A DNA stretch of 17,632 bases from Acidimicrobiia bacterium (lineage in GTDB: Bacteria; Actinomycetota; Acidimicrobiia; Spongiisociales; UBA5794). The translations under genes were made by a program, and so were the position numbers. A model generated the notes under the pieces. It searched no databases and was not told the origin of the DNA. It worked only from the letters and a program-made list of their open reading frames with translations. The DNA is taken from NCBI GenBank assembly GCA_013695075.1, contig JACDBE010000309.1, positions 1 to 17,632 on the forward strand, written 5' to 3'. Shown piece by piece: positions 1 through 6,937 of the stretch; positions within the stretch are counted from its first letter, which is position 1; every line of letters starts with the position of its first letter.

Positions 1-106
1 CGGGCTCCGCTGCCGGCGCGCCCTGGCCTTCTTCCAATCCGGTGCCTCCCGGAACCGGCACGGGGGTCGGCTCCGAGGCTGGTTGCTGGTTCGGTGTGTC
101 CGTCAT
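1..106 (-). CDS. Partial protein, N-terminus only (Pro/Gly/Glu-rich)
   Basis: Only the first 35 codons are in the window; the gene continues past the left edge. The ATG at 106 is preceded by a strong GAGGAG ribosome binding site (plus-strand positions 113-118) at a 6-nt spacing, which fixes the start. The visible N-terminus (MTDTPNQQPASEPTPVPVPG and onward) is rich in Pro, Gly and Glu and has no hydrophobic stretch, so it looks like a disordered N-terminal tail. Such tails often precede membrane or domain regions in actinobacterial proteins. The frame is also open upstream of the ATG as far as the stop at 437-439, but the ribosome binding site favours 106. No function can be assigned. Confidence 0.6.
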   Translation of the reverse strand, partial: MTDTPNQQPASEPTPVPVPGGTGLEEGQGAPAAEP

Positions 107-436
107 CGTCTTCTCCTCAGCCACAACGCCTCGGTCGCGACCGAGTACCACCGCGATCACCCGACCGCGCCGGCATCGTTGACGGCGACGGGATGGGCCC
201 GTGGCGCGATCGCCCTGCCCCGGGCATGCGGTCTGCCCTCCACGGCTGGTGCCCCCGATCTGCCCGCCATCATCGCGCCGATCTGCGGCGAAATCCAGGC
301 TGGGCAGGATCGAACCTGGCGCCGTGTCGGCGACCTTCACCGCGACCGTGCCCCGACCCTCCGCCAGGGTGGCACCCTGCCCGACTTCCGGCCAGGGCTG
401 GCCAAGCGGCACCCGGCACGGCCCGCCGGCCGTCCG
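107..436. other. 330-bp stretch without a confident gene
   Basis: This stretch separates the small Cys-rich gene (stop at 437-439) from the gene starting at 106, both on the minus strand. The minus frame that contains both genes has no stop across the whole stretch, and plus frames are open too, as is common at this GC content. Its minus translation turns Arg/Gly-rich and resembles no family I recognise. A GTTCGATCC string at about 300-322 (minus) resembles a tRNA T-loop but lacks a proper 5-bp stem and 7-nt loop. Probably leader or spacer sequence. Confidence 0.4.
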
Positions 437-685
437 CTATCCGCTGGCAACCTCCTCTCCCCGCTCACGGTGGCGAACCACCAGACGCAACGGCGCCACC
501 AGACCCACCTCGGCCAGGTTGCGCAGCGCCTCGGCCTCGCCATCTGCCAGTTCCACCAGGGTGCCGTGGGGACCGCCGTCGCCCCCACCGCCGCCGCCGG
601 CATCGCCGGCAAGCAGGATGGTGACGATGCAGTCATGACACGCCTCGGTGTACTGCATCACGCAGGTGTCGCAATCGATCAACAT
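437..685 (-). CDS. Small conserved Cys-rich actinobacterial protein
   Basis: An 82-residue protein beginning MLIDCDTCVMQYTEACHDC. Four cysteines within about 15 residues, spaced as CxxC then CxxC, form a likely metal (zinc or iron-sulfur) site. A hydrophobic IVTILL segment follows, then a Gly-rich linker and a helical tail containing ELADGEAEALRNLAEVGLV. I recall short actinobacterial hypothetical proteins with the same CD-x-C ... C-x-DC-V layout; this is recollection, not a search. Two ATGs occur in tandem (688 and 685). The GGGAGGT ribosome binding site at 691-697 sits too close to the first, so 685 is chosen. Function unknown. Confidence 0.7.
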   Translation of the reverse strand: MLIDCDTCVMQYTEACHDCIVTILLAGDAGGGGGGDGGPHGTLVELADGEAEALRNLAEVGLVAPLRLVVRHRERGEEVASG

Positions 686-690
686 CATCT

Positions 691-697
691 ACCTCCC
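691..697 (-). promoter_or_regulatory. Ribosome binding site deciding the start at 685
   Basis: GGGAGGT on the minus strand. It lies only about 2-3 nt from the ATG at 688 but about 5-6 nt from the ATG at 685, so it favours the second ATG. Confidence 0.55.
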
Positions 698-776
698 GCC
701 TCGCCTCTATCGACGACCATCGAACCGCCAACCCATCCCGACCCTCACCTTCGCCTTCACTCCGGACCCCGCCGGC

Positions 777-810
777 GTCACACCTGAGCACCGTATCGAA
801 GGGGTGTGAC
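777..810. repeat. Perfect 8-bp inverted repeat between divergent genes
   Basis: GTCACACC at 777-784 is matched by GGTGTGAC at 803-810, with an 18-bp spacer. It lies in the 227-bp divergent region between the Cys-rich gene (start 685, minus) and the LLM oxidoreductase (start 913, plus), directly before an unusual run of five A. This is where a dimeric repressor or activator would bind, but no regulator gene is visible nearby. The role as an operator is inference. Confidence 0.4.
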
Positions 811-902
811 AAAAAGCGGGGCCGGCCCGATGGCCGCATCGGGGCGCCGCCGAGTAGCGTGACGCCGCTGTCCGCCGGAGCTCCAAACCCCGGTGATGAC
901 AC

Positions 903-907
903 AGGAG
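903..907 (+). promoter_or_regulatory. Ribosome binding site for the LLM oxidoreductase
   Basis: AGGAG ends 5 nt before the GTG at 913. It supports that start over the in-frame upstream GTG at 859. Confidence 0.65.
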
Positions 908-912
908 TCTCG

Positions 913-1944
913 GTGAAACTTGCCATCAACCTCGGATACTGGGGGCCCCGCCCCGAACTCGACATGGATCTGATCCACGAGGTAGAGCGGCTCGGCTACG
1001 ACGCCGTGTACGCCGCCGAGGCGTGGGGATCGGACGCCGTCACCGTGCTGTCATGGGTGGCGGCCCGTACCGAGCGCATCAAGGTTGGTGCCGGCATCCT
1101 GCAGATGCCCGCCCGCAGCCCGGCGATGGCGGCCATGACCGCGGTCACACTCAACGAGTTGTCCGGCGGGCGTTTCATTCTCGGGCTGGGGCTCAGCGGA
1201 CCACAGGTGGTGGAGGGATGGCACGGCACTGCCTACGGTCGGCCGCTGGGACGCACCCGGGAGTACGTGTCGATCGTGCGTCGGATCATCGCCCGCGGCG
1301 AACCGCTCACCCACGACGGCGAGCACTACACAATCCCCTACACCGGGCCCGGCGCCACCGGACTGGGCAAGCCGTTGCGGCTGATCACCCATCCCACGCA
1401 CCCGGTCCCGATCTACCTGGCTGCCATCGGGCCCCGCAACATCCGGCTCACCGCCGAGATCGCCGACGGGTGGCTCCCGGTGTTCTACTCGCCGGATCGG
1501 GCCCCCGCGGCCTTCCAGGCGCTCCTCGAGGAGGGTTTCGCAGCCTCGGGCGAACCGGGCAAGGCCGACCGCTTCGAGGTGGCTCCGGCGGTTGACGCCC
1601 TCGTCACGGACGATTTGGAGCGGGGCCGCAACGCGTTGCGACCCAAGCTTGCCCTGTACATCGGGGGCATGGGCGCCCGGGGAACCAACTTCTACAACGA
1701 CCTGGCCTGCCGCTATGGCTACGAGGAGGCCGCGGCCACCATCCAGGACCTCTATCTGGGGGGCAACCCCAAGGCCGCCGCCGGGGCGGTGCCCGACGCC
1801 CTGGTCGACGAGCTCAACCTGCTCGGTTCTCGCGAGCAGATCGCCGATCGACTCGAAGCCTGGCGAGCGGCCGGGGTCACCACCCTCAACGTAGGATCCA
1901 CCGACGTGACCACGCTGCGCACCCTCGCCGAGCTGGTGCTCTGA
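913..1944 (+). CDS. LLM-class F420-dependent oxidoreductase (Rv3520c-like)
   Basis: A 343-residue TIM-barrel protein of the luciferase-like monooxygenase superfamily. It begins (V/M)KLAINLGYWG, with AAEAWGSDAVTVLSWVA at about 36-52 and LSGGRFILGLGLSGPQV in the first third. Later it has the IYLAAIGPRNIRLTAEIADG segment typical of F420-binding LLM enzymes. The pattern matches the mycobacterial Rv3520c group as I remember it. Members use reduced coenzyme F420 for hydride transfer; the substrate is unknown. The GTG at 913 is chosen because AGGAG lies 5 nt upstream and the N-terminus then aligns with the family; the upstream GTG at 859 would add 18 non-conserved residues. It converges on the NYN gene with a 6-bp gap. 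Confidence 0.88.
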   Translation: MKLAINLGYWGPRPELDMDLIHEVERLGYDAVYAAEAWGSDAVTVLSWVAARTERIKVGAGILQMPARSPAMAAMTAVTLNELSGGRFILGLGLSGPQVVEGWHGTAYGRPLGRTREYVSIVRRIIARGEPLTHDGEHYTIPYTGPGATGLGKPLRLITHPTHPVPIYLAAIGPRNIRLTAEIADGWLPVFYSPDRAPAAFQALLEEGFAASGEPGKADRFEVAPAVDALVTDDLERGRNALRPKLALYIGGMGARGTNFYNDLACRYGYEEAAATIQDLYLGGNPKAAAGAVPDALVDELNLLGSREQIADRLEAWRAAGVTTLNVGSTDVTTLRTLAELVL

Positions 1945-1950
1945 CCGGCC

Positions 1951-3153
1951 TCAACCCAGATGGGGCACCAGTGCCTCTGCCCACAGGGCCAGTGCCTCCT
2001 CCGCCTCGACCCGCTCGCGCAACTCCCGATCGTTGGTGACCACGACCACCGGGAGGTGGCGGGTGGTGGCGGCAATGGCGACGATGAGGTCGTCGGCCTT
2101 TTCCCCGGTGGTGAATCGCACCTCGACGTCCCCGAACCGGGCAGGCTCGGAGTCGGGTTGGGCCGAGTCGAACACCACCATGATGTGGTGGGGCTTGCGG
2201 CTCCCCAGCTTGGACAGGCTGCCGACGAGCCGTCGCCGCGCCGGCCCGGCGGTGAACTCGACCGGATCCAACTTGTAGGTGACGTTGTACCCGTCGACCA
2301 CGACCAGCGCCGGGTCGGGCGTGCCCAGTAGCCAGGTCACCGCCTCGGGACGGTCCGGCGCCAAACCCGGGGCCAGCCGCACCACCGGCCTGGGGGCTGA
2401 CGGGCTCAGTGGCGACGGCTGCGGTCGGTCGTCCTTGGGGTGGACCAGACCGGCCGCATAGCTGGCGATGAGCAGATCGAGCCGTCTTGCCGCCTGCACC
2501 GGGTCGGTCAACCCAACCGCACGGGGGGCGGGGTGGGTTGGTAAGACGACCTCGGCGGGTCGCTGCCGGCGCATCAGATCCGCCACTCGCGCTTCGCACG
2601 CGGCGCGAGCCGCCCGTTCCCCCGCCAGCGCCTCCTCCCGCCGGTGGATCTCCGCCTGCAACCCGGCCAGCCTCTCAGTGCTCTCTGCGGGATGGACCAT
2701 CCGCGCCTGGGCCGCCCTGACGGTCTTCAACTCGGCACGGAGGCTGTCCCGCTGCGACTCGGCGTCCTTGATCCGTTGCCTGGCAACGGCGAGCTTGCGG
2801 CGGACGGCAGCCATCTGGTCGCCCTCCGGCGGTGGAGGACGGTGCCGCGCCGCTTGGGCAACGGTGCTGGCTGTGGCCAGCCACCAACCGGGTGGACGGG
2901 CCAGGAACGCGTCGGTATCGGGCTCGATGCGATCGCCCAGCTCGTCGACGATCCGTCCCCGCAGCCACTCGTTGCGGTCCAGCTCCCCGAGCAGCCGGGA
3001 CAGCAGCGGCGGGGGCAGCCGCCCTCCGGCGGTCGCCGCCACCTTGTGCAAGCCGGCGGGGAGCTCCTGGGGCTCGAGCTCCGCCAGCGCCTTGCGGATC
3101 TGACGCACCGGTCCGTCGATCGCCTTCAACACCTCCGGGGGCAATGCCGCCAT
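1951..3153 (-). CDS. NYN-domain (YacP-like) protein with coiled-coil region
   Basis: A 400-residue protein. Residues 1-110 are helical, about 112-197 are a charged coiled coil (many Arg, Glu and Ala), about 200-280 a Pro-rich linker, and about 282-390 a NYN/PIN-fold nuclease domain. The domain contains VVVDGYNV (D287, N290), VVFDS (D329), GEKADDLI (D354/D355) and VVTNDREL (D375), the acidic residues expected for a metal-dependent RNase of the YacP/Rae1 type. Actinobacteria carry long forms annotated as RNA-binding or NYN proteins. The ATG at 3153 is the first in frame after a TGA. It is divergent from the epimerase gene with a 48-bp gap, so promoters are shared or overlapping. The RNA target is unknown. 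Confidence 0.85.
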   Translation of the reverse strand: MAALPPEVLKAIDGPVRQIRKALAELEPQELPAGLHKVAATAGGRLPPPLLSRLLGELDRNEWLRGRIVDELGDRIEPDTDAFLARPPGWWLATASTVAQAARHRPPPPEGDQMAAVRRKLAVARQRIKDAESQRDSLRAELKTVRAAQARMVHPAESTERLAGLQAEIHRREEALAGERAARAACEARVADLMRRQRPAEVVLPTHPAPRAVGLTDPVQAARRLDLLIASYAAGLVHPKDDRPQPSPLSPSAPRPVVRLAPGLAPDRPEAVTWLLGTPDPALVVVDGYNVTYKLDPVEFTAGPARRRLVGSLSKLGSRKPHHIMVVFDSAQPDSEPARFGDVEVRFTTGEKADDLIVAIAATTRHLPVVVVTNDRELRERVEAEEALALWAEALVPHLG

Positions 3154-3201
3154 GGGGCCATCTTGCCATCACCGCCCTCTGCCACCGGGCACAATGGCGA
3201 G

Positions 3202-4161
3202 GTGCGGTATGCCATCACCGGAGCGACCGGTTTCGTCGGCGGCGCGCTCGCCGCCGAGTTGCGTCGCGCCGGTCACGAGGTGGTGGCGCTGGTGAGGGAT
3301 CCGGCAAGAGCGGACACCCTGAGGGGCATCGGTGTCGAGCTGGTGGTCGGTGACCTGGATGACGACGCTGCGTTGCAGGCCCTGTGCCATGGCGCCGACG
3401 GCGTGTTCCATGTTGCCGGTTGGTACCGGTTGGGCAATCGCGACCGGGCGGAGGCGGTGCGGGTCAATGTCGACGGAACCCGCAACGTGCTCGCCGCCGC
3501 CGCCAGCGCCGGTGCTCCTCGCATCGTGTACACGAGCACCCTGGCGATCAACTCGGACACTGGTGGAGAGCTTGTGGACGAGGGCTATCGCTACACCGGC
3601 CGGCACCTGTCCGTTTACGACGAGACCAAGGCGAAGGCCCATGAGGTGGCAGCCCGCTTCGCCGCCGACGGTCTCCCCGTGATCACCGTGATGCCCGGGC
3701 TGGTGTACGGGCCGGGTGACACCAGCCAGACCGGCCGCCTGCTGCACCGGGTCATCGAGGGTCAACGGCCCCTGGTGCCCGACGGCGGGGCGCTGTGCTG
3801 GGCCTACGTCGACGATATCGCCGCCGGTCACCTGCTGGCCATGGAGCGGGGCACCCCTGGGGAGAGCTACATGCTGGCCGGGCCGGCTGCCAGCCTGGCC
3901 ACCGGATTGAGGCTCGCCGCTGAGATCGCTGGCACCCGAGGCCCAGTCACCGTCCCCACGTGGGCAGTCAAGGCGATGGCCCGGGCGGCGGAAGTGGCCG
4001 GCCGGATCGTGCCCCTGCCGTCGGGCGACGCCGTCGAAACGTTGCGGGCCTCCGTGGCCACCTACCTGGGGGATCCGGCAAAGGCGCAGCAGGAGCTGGG
4101 ATGGTCGTCCCGTTCGCTACGGGAGGGACTCACCGCCCTGATCGCCTCGATGAGGACATAG
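3202..4161 (+). CDS. NAD-dependent epimerase/dehydratase (extended SDR)
   Basis: A 319-residue extended short-chain dehydrogenase. The Rossmann motif GATGFVG is at residues 7-13, GDLDD near 50, NVDGTRNVL at 89-97, the catalytic TST at 111-113, and YxxxK at Y139/K143. MPGLVYGPGD follows, then the substrate-side C-terminus. It resembles HpnA-like and dihydroflavonol-reductase-like sugar epimerases; the substrate cannot be told from sequence. The GTG at 3202 gives a protein starting VRYAITGATG, right at the beta strand before the glycine motif. The only upstream Shine-Dalgarno-like signal is a weak GGCGAG directly abutting the start, so the mRNA may be leaderless. It ends 14 bp before the convergent YceI gene. 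Confidence 0.87.
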   Translation: MRYAITGATGFVGGALAAELRRAGHEVVALVRDPARADTLRGIGVELVVGDLDDDAALQALCHGADGVFHVAGWYRLGNRDRAEAVRVNVDGTRNVLAAAASAGAPRIVYTSTLAINSDTGGELVDEGYRYTGRHLSVYDETKAKAHEVAARFAADGLPVITVMPGLVYGPGDTSQTGRLLHRVIEGQRPLVPDGGALCWAYVDDIAAGHLLAMERGTPGESYMLAGPAASLATGLRLAAEIAGTRGPVTVPTWAVKAMARAAEVAGRIVPLPSGDAVETLRASVATYLGDPAKAQQELGWSSRSLREGLTALIASMRT

Positions 4162-4175
4162 CGAGGCGGCGGACT

Positions 4176-4739
4176 TCAGGCTGGCTTGATCTGGACCTCT
4201 ACTTCGATGGTGACCTTCTTCGACACCAGAAAGCCGCCTCCCTCCAGGGGGACGTTCCAGGTGAGCCCCCAGGCCTCGCGCTCTACCTCGCCGGTCAGCG
4301 AGAACTGGGCCTTGGTGGTGCCCCACGGATCCTGGACCTGGCCGAAGTACTCCAGGTCGAGCGTCACCGGCTTGGTGACGTCGCGAATGGTGAGGTCACC
4401 GGTGACCTGCCACTGGTCGCCCGCCGGGGCGATCGAGGTGCTGGCGAACCGCATGGTGGGATGGTTCTCCACGTCGAAGAAATCGGCGGAGACCAGGTGT
4501 CCGTCCCGGTCGGCGGAGCCGGTGGACAGGCTGGCCATGTCGATGTCGACCTCGATCGATGACTTGGTGGGATCTTCGGCGATCTCGATCTTGCCGGAGA
4601 CCTCGGCGAAGCGCCCCCGGACCTTGGTCACCATCATGTGACGGGCGACGAACTCGACCGCCGAATGGGCCGGGTCGATCTCCCACACCCCGGGGGTGGG
4701 CAGCGACAAGCGATCGGTGGGGGCGGCGCCAGTGGGCAT
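4176..4739 (-). CDS. YceI family protein
   Basis: A 187-residue YceI-like lipocalin-fold protein. WEIDPAHSAVEFVARHMMVT near the N-terminus, VRGRFAEVSGKIEI, ADFFDVENHPTMRF, the GDLTIRDVTKPVTLDLEY segment and a C-terminal VSKKVTIEVEVQI are the family hallmarks. YceI proteins bind polyisoprenoid or other lipophilic ligands in a beta barrel. No signal peptide is present, so this copy is probably cytoplasmic, as with many actinobacterial members. The start at 4739 is supported by AAGGAG at 4744-4749 on the minus strand. It is divergent from the PPOX oxidoreductase across 100 bp that hold an 8-bp direct repeat. Confidence 0.92.
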   Translation of the reverse strand: MPTGAAPTDRLSLPTPGVWEIDPAHSAVEFVARHMMVTKVRGRFAEVSGKIEIAEDPTKSSIEVDIDMASLSTGSADRDGHLVSADFFDVENHPTMRFASTSIAPAGDQWQVTGDLTIRDVTKPVTLDLEYFGQVQDPWGTTKAQFSLTGEVEREAWGLTWNVPLEGGGFLVSKKVTIEVEVQIKPA

Positions 4740-4767
4740 GGGGCTCCTTGGGTCGGTGAGAAACTAC

Positions 4768-4790
4768 TTGAGCATTCAACGGTTGAGCAT
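4768..4790. repeat. Tandem 8-bp direct repeat TTGAGCAT in a divergent promoter
   Basis: TTGAGCAT occurs at 4768-4775 and 4783-4790, 15 bp start to start, inside the AT-richer region between yceI (minus) and the PPOX gene (plus). It could be paired activator half-sites or chance. On the minus strand TAGTTT (plus 4761-4766) could serve as a -10 for yceI. Confidence 0.3.
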
Positions 4791-4839
4791 GGGATCTATT
4801 CCCGATCCTGTCCGGAAGCGCACCGTGGGACAATCGGTC

Positions 4840-5265
4840 ATGCCCCGCCTGGCCGCAGCCACCTGTCGCCGGCTCATCGCCGCGGCTCGCCATGGGGTGC
4901 TGGCTACAGCCGGTGAGACCCATCCCCACCAGGTGCCCATCGTGTACGCCATCGACGGCGACACCCTGGTCACCGCCGTCGACCACAAGCCGAAGTCGAC
5001 CACCGACCTCACCCGGGCGGCCAACCTCGCACGAAACCCCCGCTGCTCGGTGCTGGTGGAGCATTACGACGATGAAGACTGGGACCGGCTGTGGTGGGTT
5101 CGCATCGACGGAAACGGCGCCATCGACGGCTCCCCCACCGCGGTCGCCGCCGCCGGTCGGCTGCTCGCACGCCAGTTTCCCCAGTACCTGCAGCAGCCAC
5201 CGCAGGGTCCGGTGGTCACCATCGCCATCGAGCGGTTGGTGGGATGGGCAGCGGTCGCCCCTTGA
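4840..5265 (+). CDS. PPOX-class F420/flavin-dependent oxidoreductase (TIGR03668-like)
   Basis: A 141-residue split-barrel protein of the pyridoxamine-5-phosphate-oxidase-like superfamily. The N-terminal helix is followed by GVLATAGETHPHQVPIVYAI, then TAVDHKPKSTTDLTRAANLA, NPRCSVLVEHYDDEDWDRLW and WWVRIDG. The AVDHKPK and LWWVR motifs are those I associate with the TIGR03668 group of actinobacterial F420-linked enzymes. The substrate is unknown. The ATG at 4840 is chosen by fit to the family N-terminus. In-frame alternatives are an ATG at 4789 (adds 17 residues) and a GTG at 4825; none has a strong ribosome binding site. Confidence 0.82.
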   Translation: MPRLAAATCRRLIAAARHGVLATAGETHPHQVPIVYAIDGDTLVTAVDHKPKSTTDLTRAANLARNPRCSVLVEHYDDEDWDRLWWVRIDGNGAIDGSPTAVAAAGRLLARQFPQYLQQPPQGPVVTIAIERLVGWAAVAP

Positions 5266-5278
5266 TGCTCGGTCCCCG

Positions 5279-5560
5279 CTAGAGCTCGATCGCCAGTCGC
5301 TTGGCGCCGGCCAGGACCCGGGCGGCATCGGCGGCCAGCGCCGGATCGAGGGCGGACCAGACGGAGCGGCTCATCACCAGCGCCGAGCGGAGATCGAGCA
5401 GAGCCTCGGCAGGGTCGAGCCCGTCCACCGAGTCGGCGGTGGACAGCAGTCGGGTCGCCATCTCCTCCCATGCGGCTTGTCGGGAGGCATCGAGTTCCAT
5501 CGCCTCCGCCACCCGCCGGGCGGTGGCGGCCACCATGCCCAGGGTCACCGGATCGCCCAT
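5279..5560 (-). CDS. Small helical hypothetical protein
   Basis: A 93-residue protein (MGDPVTLGMVAATARRVAEA onward, ending GAKRLAIEL) that is almost entirely amphipathic helix, with many Ala, Leu and Glu and no Cys or membrane segment. The open frame extends further upstream to 6262 antisense to the nitroreductase, but that part is a shadow; the ATG at 5560 gives a compact, sensible protein in the gap between genes. No clear ribosome binding site is seen. Codon use matches the neighbours. It converges with the PPOX gene (13 bp) and is divergent from the nitroreductase. No family recognised. Confidence 0.6.
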   Translation of the reverse strand: MGDPVTLGMVAATARRVAEAMELDASRQAAWEEMATRLLSTADSVDGLDPAEALLDLRSALVMSRSVWSALDPALAADAARVLAGAKRLAIEL

Positions 5561-5678
5561 CGCTGCCGAGTGTATGAGGTGGCCAGCCGGTGGCGGCTCG
5601 ACCTCCGGCCCGGCTATCCCGGCTGGACAGGCGGCAGAGCGAGCCGTCTTTGATAGCGTCCTGGCACGCGAGATGTGC

Positions 5679-5683
5679 AGGAG
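5679..5683 (+). promoter_or_regulatory. Ribosome binding site for the nitroreductase
   Basis: AGGAG lies 6 nt before the GTG at 5690 and places the start there rather than at the GTG at 5675, which it would overlap. Confidence 0.65.
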
Positions 5684-5689
5684 AACGCC

Positions 5690-6277
5690 GTGGAGTTTTC
5701 CGAGGTGGTGCGCCGCCGGCGCATGGTCCGCAATTACACCGACGAGCCCGTCGCCCCCGAGGCGGTGGAGCGGATCGTCGCCGCCGGGCTGCGGGCGCCT
5801 TCCGCCGGGTACAGCCAGGGCCAGTCGCTCGTGGTGGTCACGGACCCGACCCGCCGTCGGCGTATCGCCGAGCTGGCCGGCGAACACGACTATGTGGCCG
5901 CCGGGTTCGACTCGTGGATTTCGCGGGCTCCGGTGCACGTGGTGGTGGCCGTCAGCGAGGAGGTGTACCGCCGCCGCTACGACGAGCCGGACAAGAACCC
6001 AAACAGCACCGAGCAGGACTGGCCGGTCCCCTACTGGTGGGTGGACGCCGGGGCGTCGTTGATGCTGGTCCTGCTGGCCGCCGTCGACGAGGGTCTCGCC
6101 GCCGGGTTCCTCGGATCTCACGCCCTGGCGGCGCTGGAGGCGGAACTCGGCTTCCCCTCCGAGGTGAGGGCGATCGGGGTGGTCACCATCGGTCATCCCG
6201 CTCCCGACCGCCGTTCCATGTCCCTGGCGCGAGGCCCCCGCCCCCGAGGCGAGACCATTCACCGCGACCGGTGGTAG
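5690..6277 (+). CDS. Nitroreductase family protein
   Basis: A 195-residue FMN-dependent nitroreductase-fold protein. EFSEVVRRRRMVRNYTDEPV near the N-terminus is the FMN-phosphate-binding Arg motif. AGLRAPSAGYSQGQSLVVVT follows, and a C-terminal GLAAGFLGSHALAALEAELG with IGVVTIGHPAP completes the fold. Members reduce nitro groups, enones or other acceptors with FMN and NAD(P)H; the substrate is unknown. The GTG at 5690 is set by AGGAG at 5679-5683. The tail after the last strand is short and basic. The gene ends 7 bp before the convergent vapC stop. Confidence 0.88.
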   Translation: MEFSEVVRRRRMVRNYTDEPVAPEAVERIVAAGLRAPSAGYSQGQSLVVVTDPTRRRRIAELAGEHDYVAAGFDSWISRAPVHVVVAVSEEVYRRRYDEPDKNPNSTEQDWPVPYWWVDAGASLMLVLLAAVDEGLAAGFLGSHALAALEAELGFPSEVRAIGVVTIGHPAPDRRSMSLARGPRPRGETIHRDRW

Positions 6278-6284
6278 CCGACCC

Positions 6285-6695
6285 CTATGGCACCACCAGG
6301 TAGCGCACCTCGACGCCGATGAAGTCGTACACCGAGAGCGCCCGGGTATCCGCCGTGACGAGGACGGCGTCGGCGTGGGCGGCGGTGATCGCCACCAGGG
6401 CGTCGTAGGTGGCGCCGCCGATGAAGCCGGCGCTAGCGAGACTACGAACGAGGTGGCGCAGCGCCTCCGGCTCGGGCGGCGTCAGGACGCCGGCAAAACG
6501 GTCGTCGAGCCACCGATCGACGACCGTCGGAGGGGCACGATGCGGTGGCGGGAAGGCGGTGAGCACCGAGTAGGTCTCGAGGAGGGCATGGGCGGGAATG
6601 GCGGCGCCGGCATCGAGTACCTGGCGGGCCGGTTCGTTGAGCGCATGCCAATCTCCGAAGGCGGCGATGGCCACCGAGCTGTCGACGGCGATCAC
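6285..6695 (-). CDS. vapC: PIN-domain toxin, VapC family
   Basis: A 136-residue PIN-domain RNase. The acidic metal-binding residues are in place: D5 (MIAVDSSVA), E40 (HALLETYSVL), D98 (ATYDALVA) and D116 (LVTADTRAL). VapC toxins cleave tRNA or rRNA and are neutralised by a cognate antitoxin. Its ATG overlaps the end of the AbrB-type antitoxin gene by 4 bp (ATGA), giving translational coupling and the usual antitoxin-then-toxin order. All four catalytic acids are intact, so it is probably functional. The specific RNA target cannot be inferred. Confidence 0.9.
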   Translation of the reverse strand: MIAVDSSVAIAAFGDWHALNEPARQVLDAGAAIPAHALLETYSVLTAFPPPHRAPPTVVDRWLDDRFAGVLTPPEPEALRHLVRSLASAGFIGGATYDALVAITAAHADAVLVTADTRALSVYDFIGVEVRYLVVP

Positions 6696-6937
6696 CGTCG
6701 CAGGGAGTCGACGACGGCTCGCACGTCCTCGGCCTCGAGGCGCGGGAGCGGCTCGTCCGGCGTCGCCACCATGCCCCCACCCCGACGAACCAGGCGCATG
6801 CGGGTGACGGCCGGTTCGAGCTCCAGCCTGCCGTTACGCACGTTGATCTCCAGCCGGGTCCCGGGCACCAGGTTCAGCTCGTCACGCAGCTTCTTGGGCA
6901 CCACCAGGCGGCCGGCGCCGTCGATGCTCACCTTCAT
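6692..6937 (-). CDS. vapB: AbrB/SpoVT-type antitoxin, VapB family
   Basis: An 81-residue antitoxin. Residues 1-42 (MKVSIDGAGRLVVPKKLRDE, then LVPGTRLEINVRNGRLELEP) are a swapped-hairpin AbrB/SpoVT DNA-binding domain. The C-terminal half, with PRLEAEDVRAVVDSLRR, would wrap the toxin. It should bind its own promoter and repress the operon. The ATG at 6937 has no ribosome binding site, but a TATAGT hexamer ends 6 nt upstream, pointing to leaderless transcription. Two inverted repeats lie at the start codon and just upstream. Confidence 0.88.
   Translation of the reverse strand: MKVSIDGAGRLVVPKKLRDELNLVPGTRLEINVRNGRLELEPAVTRMRLVRRGGGMVATPDEPLPRLEAEDVRAVVDSLRR

Noticed and set aside
298..324. tRNA-like T-loop (GTTCGATCC on the minus strand)
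   Set aside because: The flanking bases form only a 4-bp stem around a 6-nt loop and no anticodon, D-arm or acceptor stem can be drawn.
83..787. Long plus-strand open frame
   Set aside because: It lies antisense to the Cys-rich gene, its translation is Arg/Pro/His-rich without motifs, and no ribosome binding site precedes it.
2644..3201. N-terminal extension of the epimerase frame
   Set aside because: It runs antisense to the NYN gene; the Rossmann fold begins right after the GTG at 3202 and the extension has no family-like sequence.
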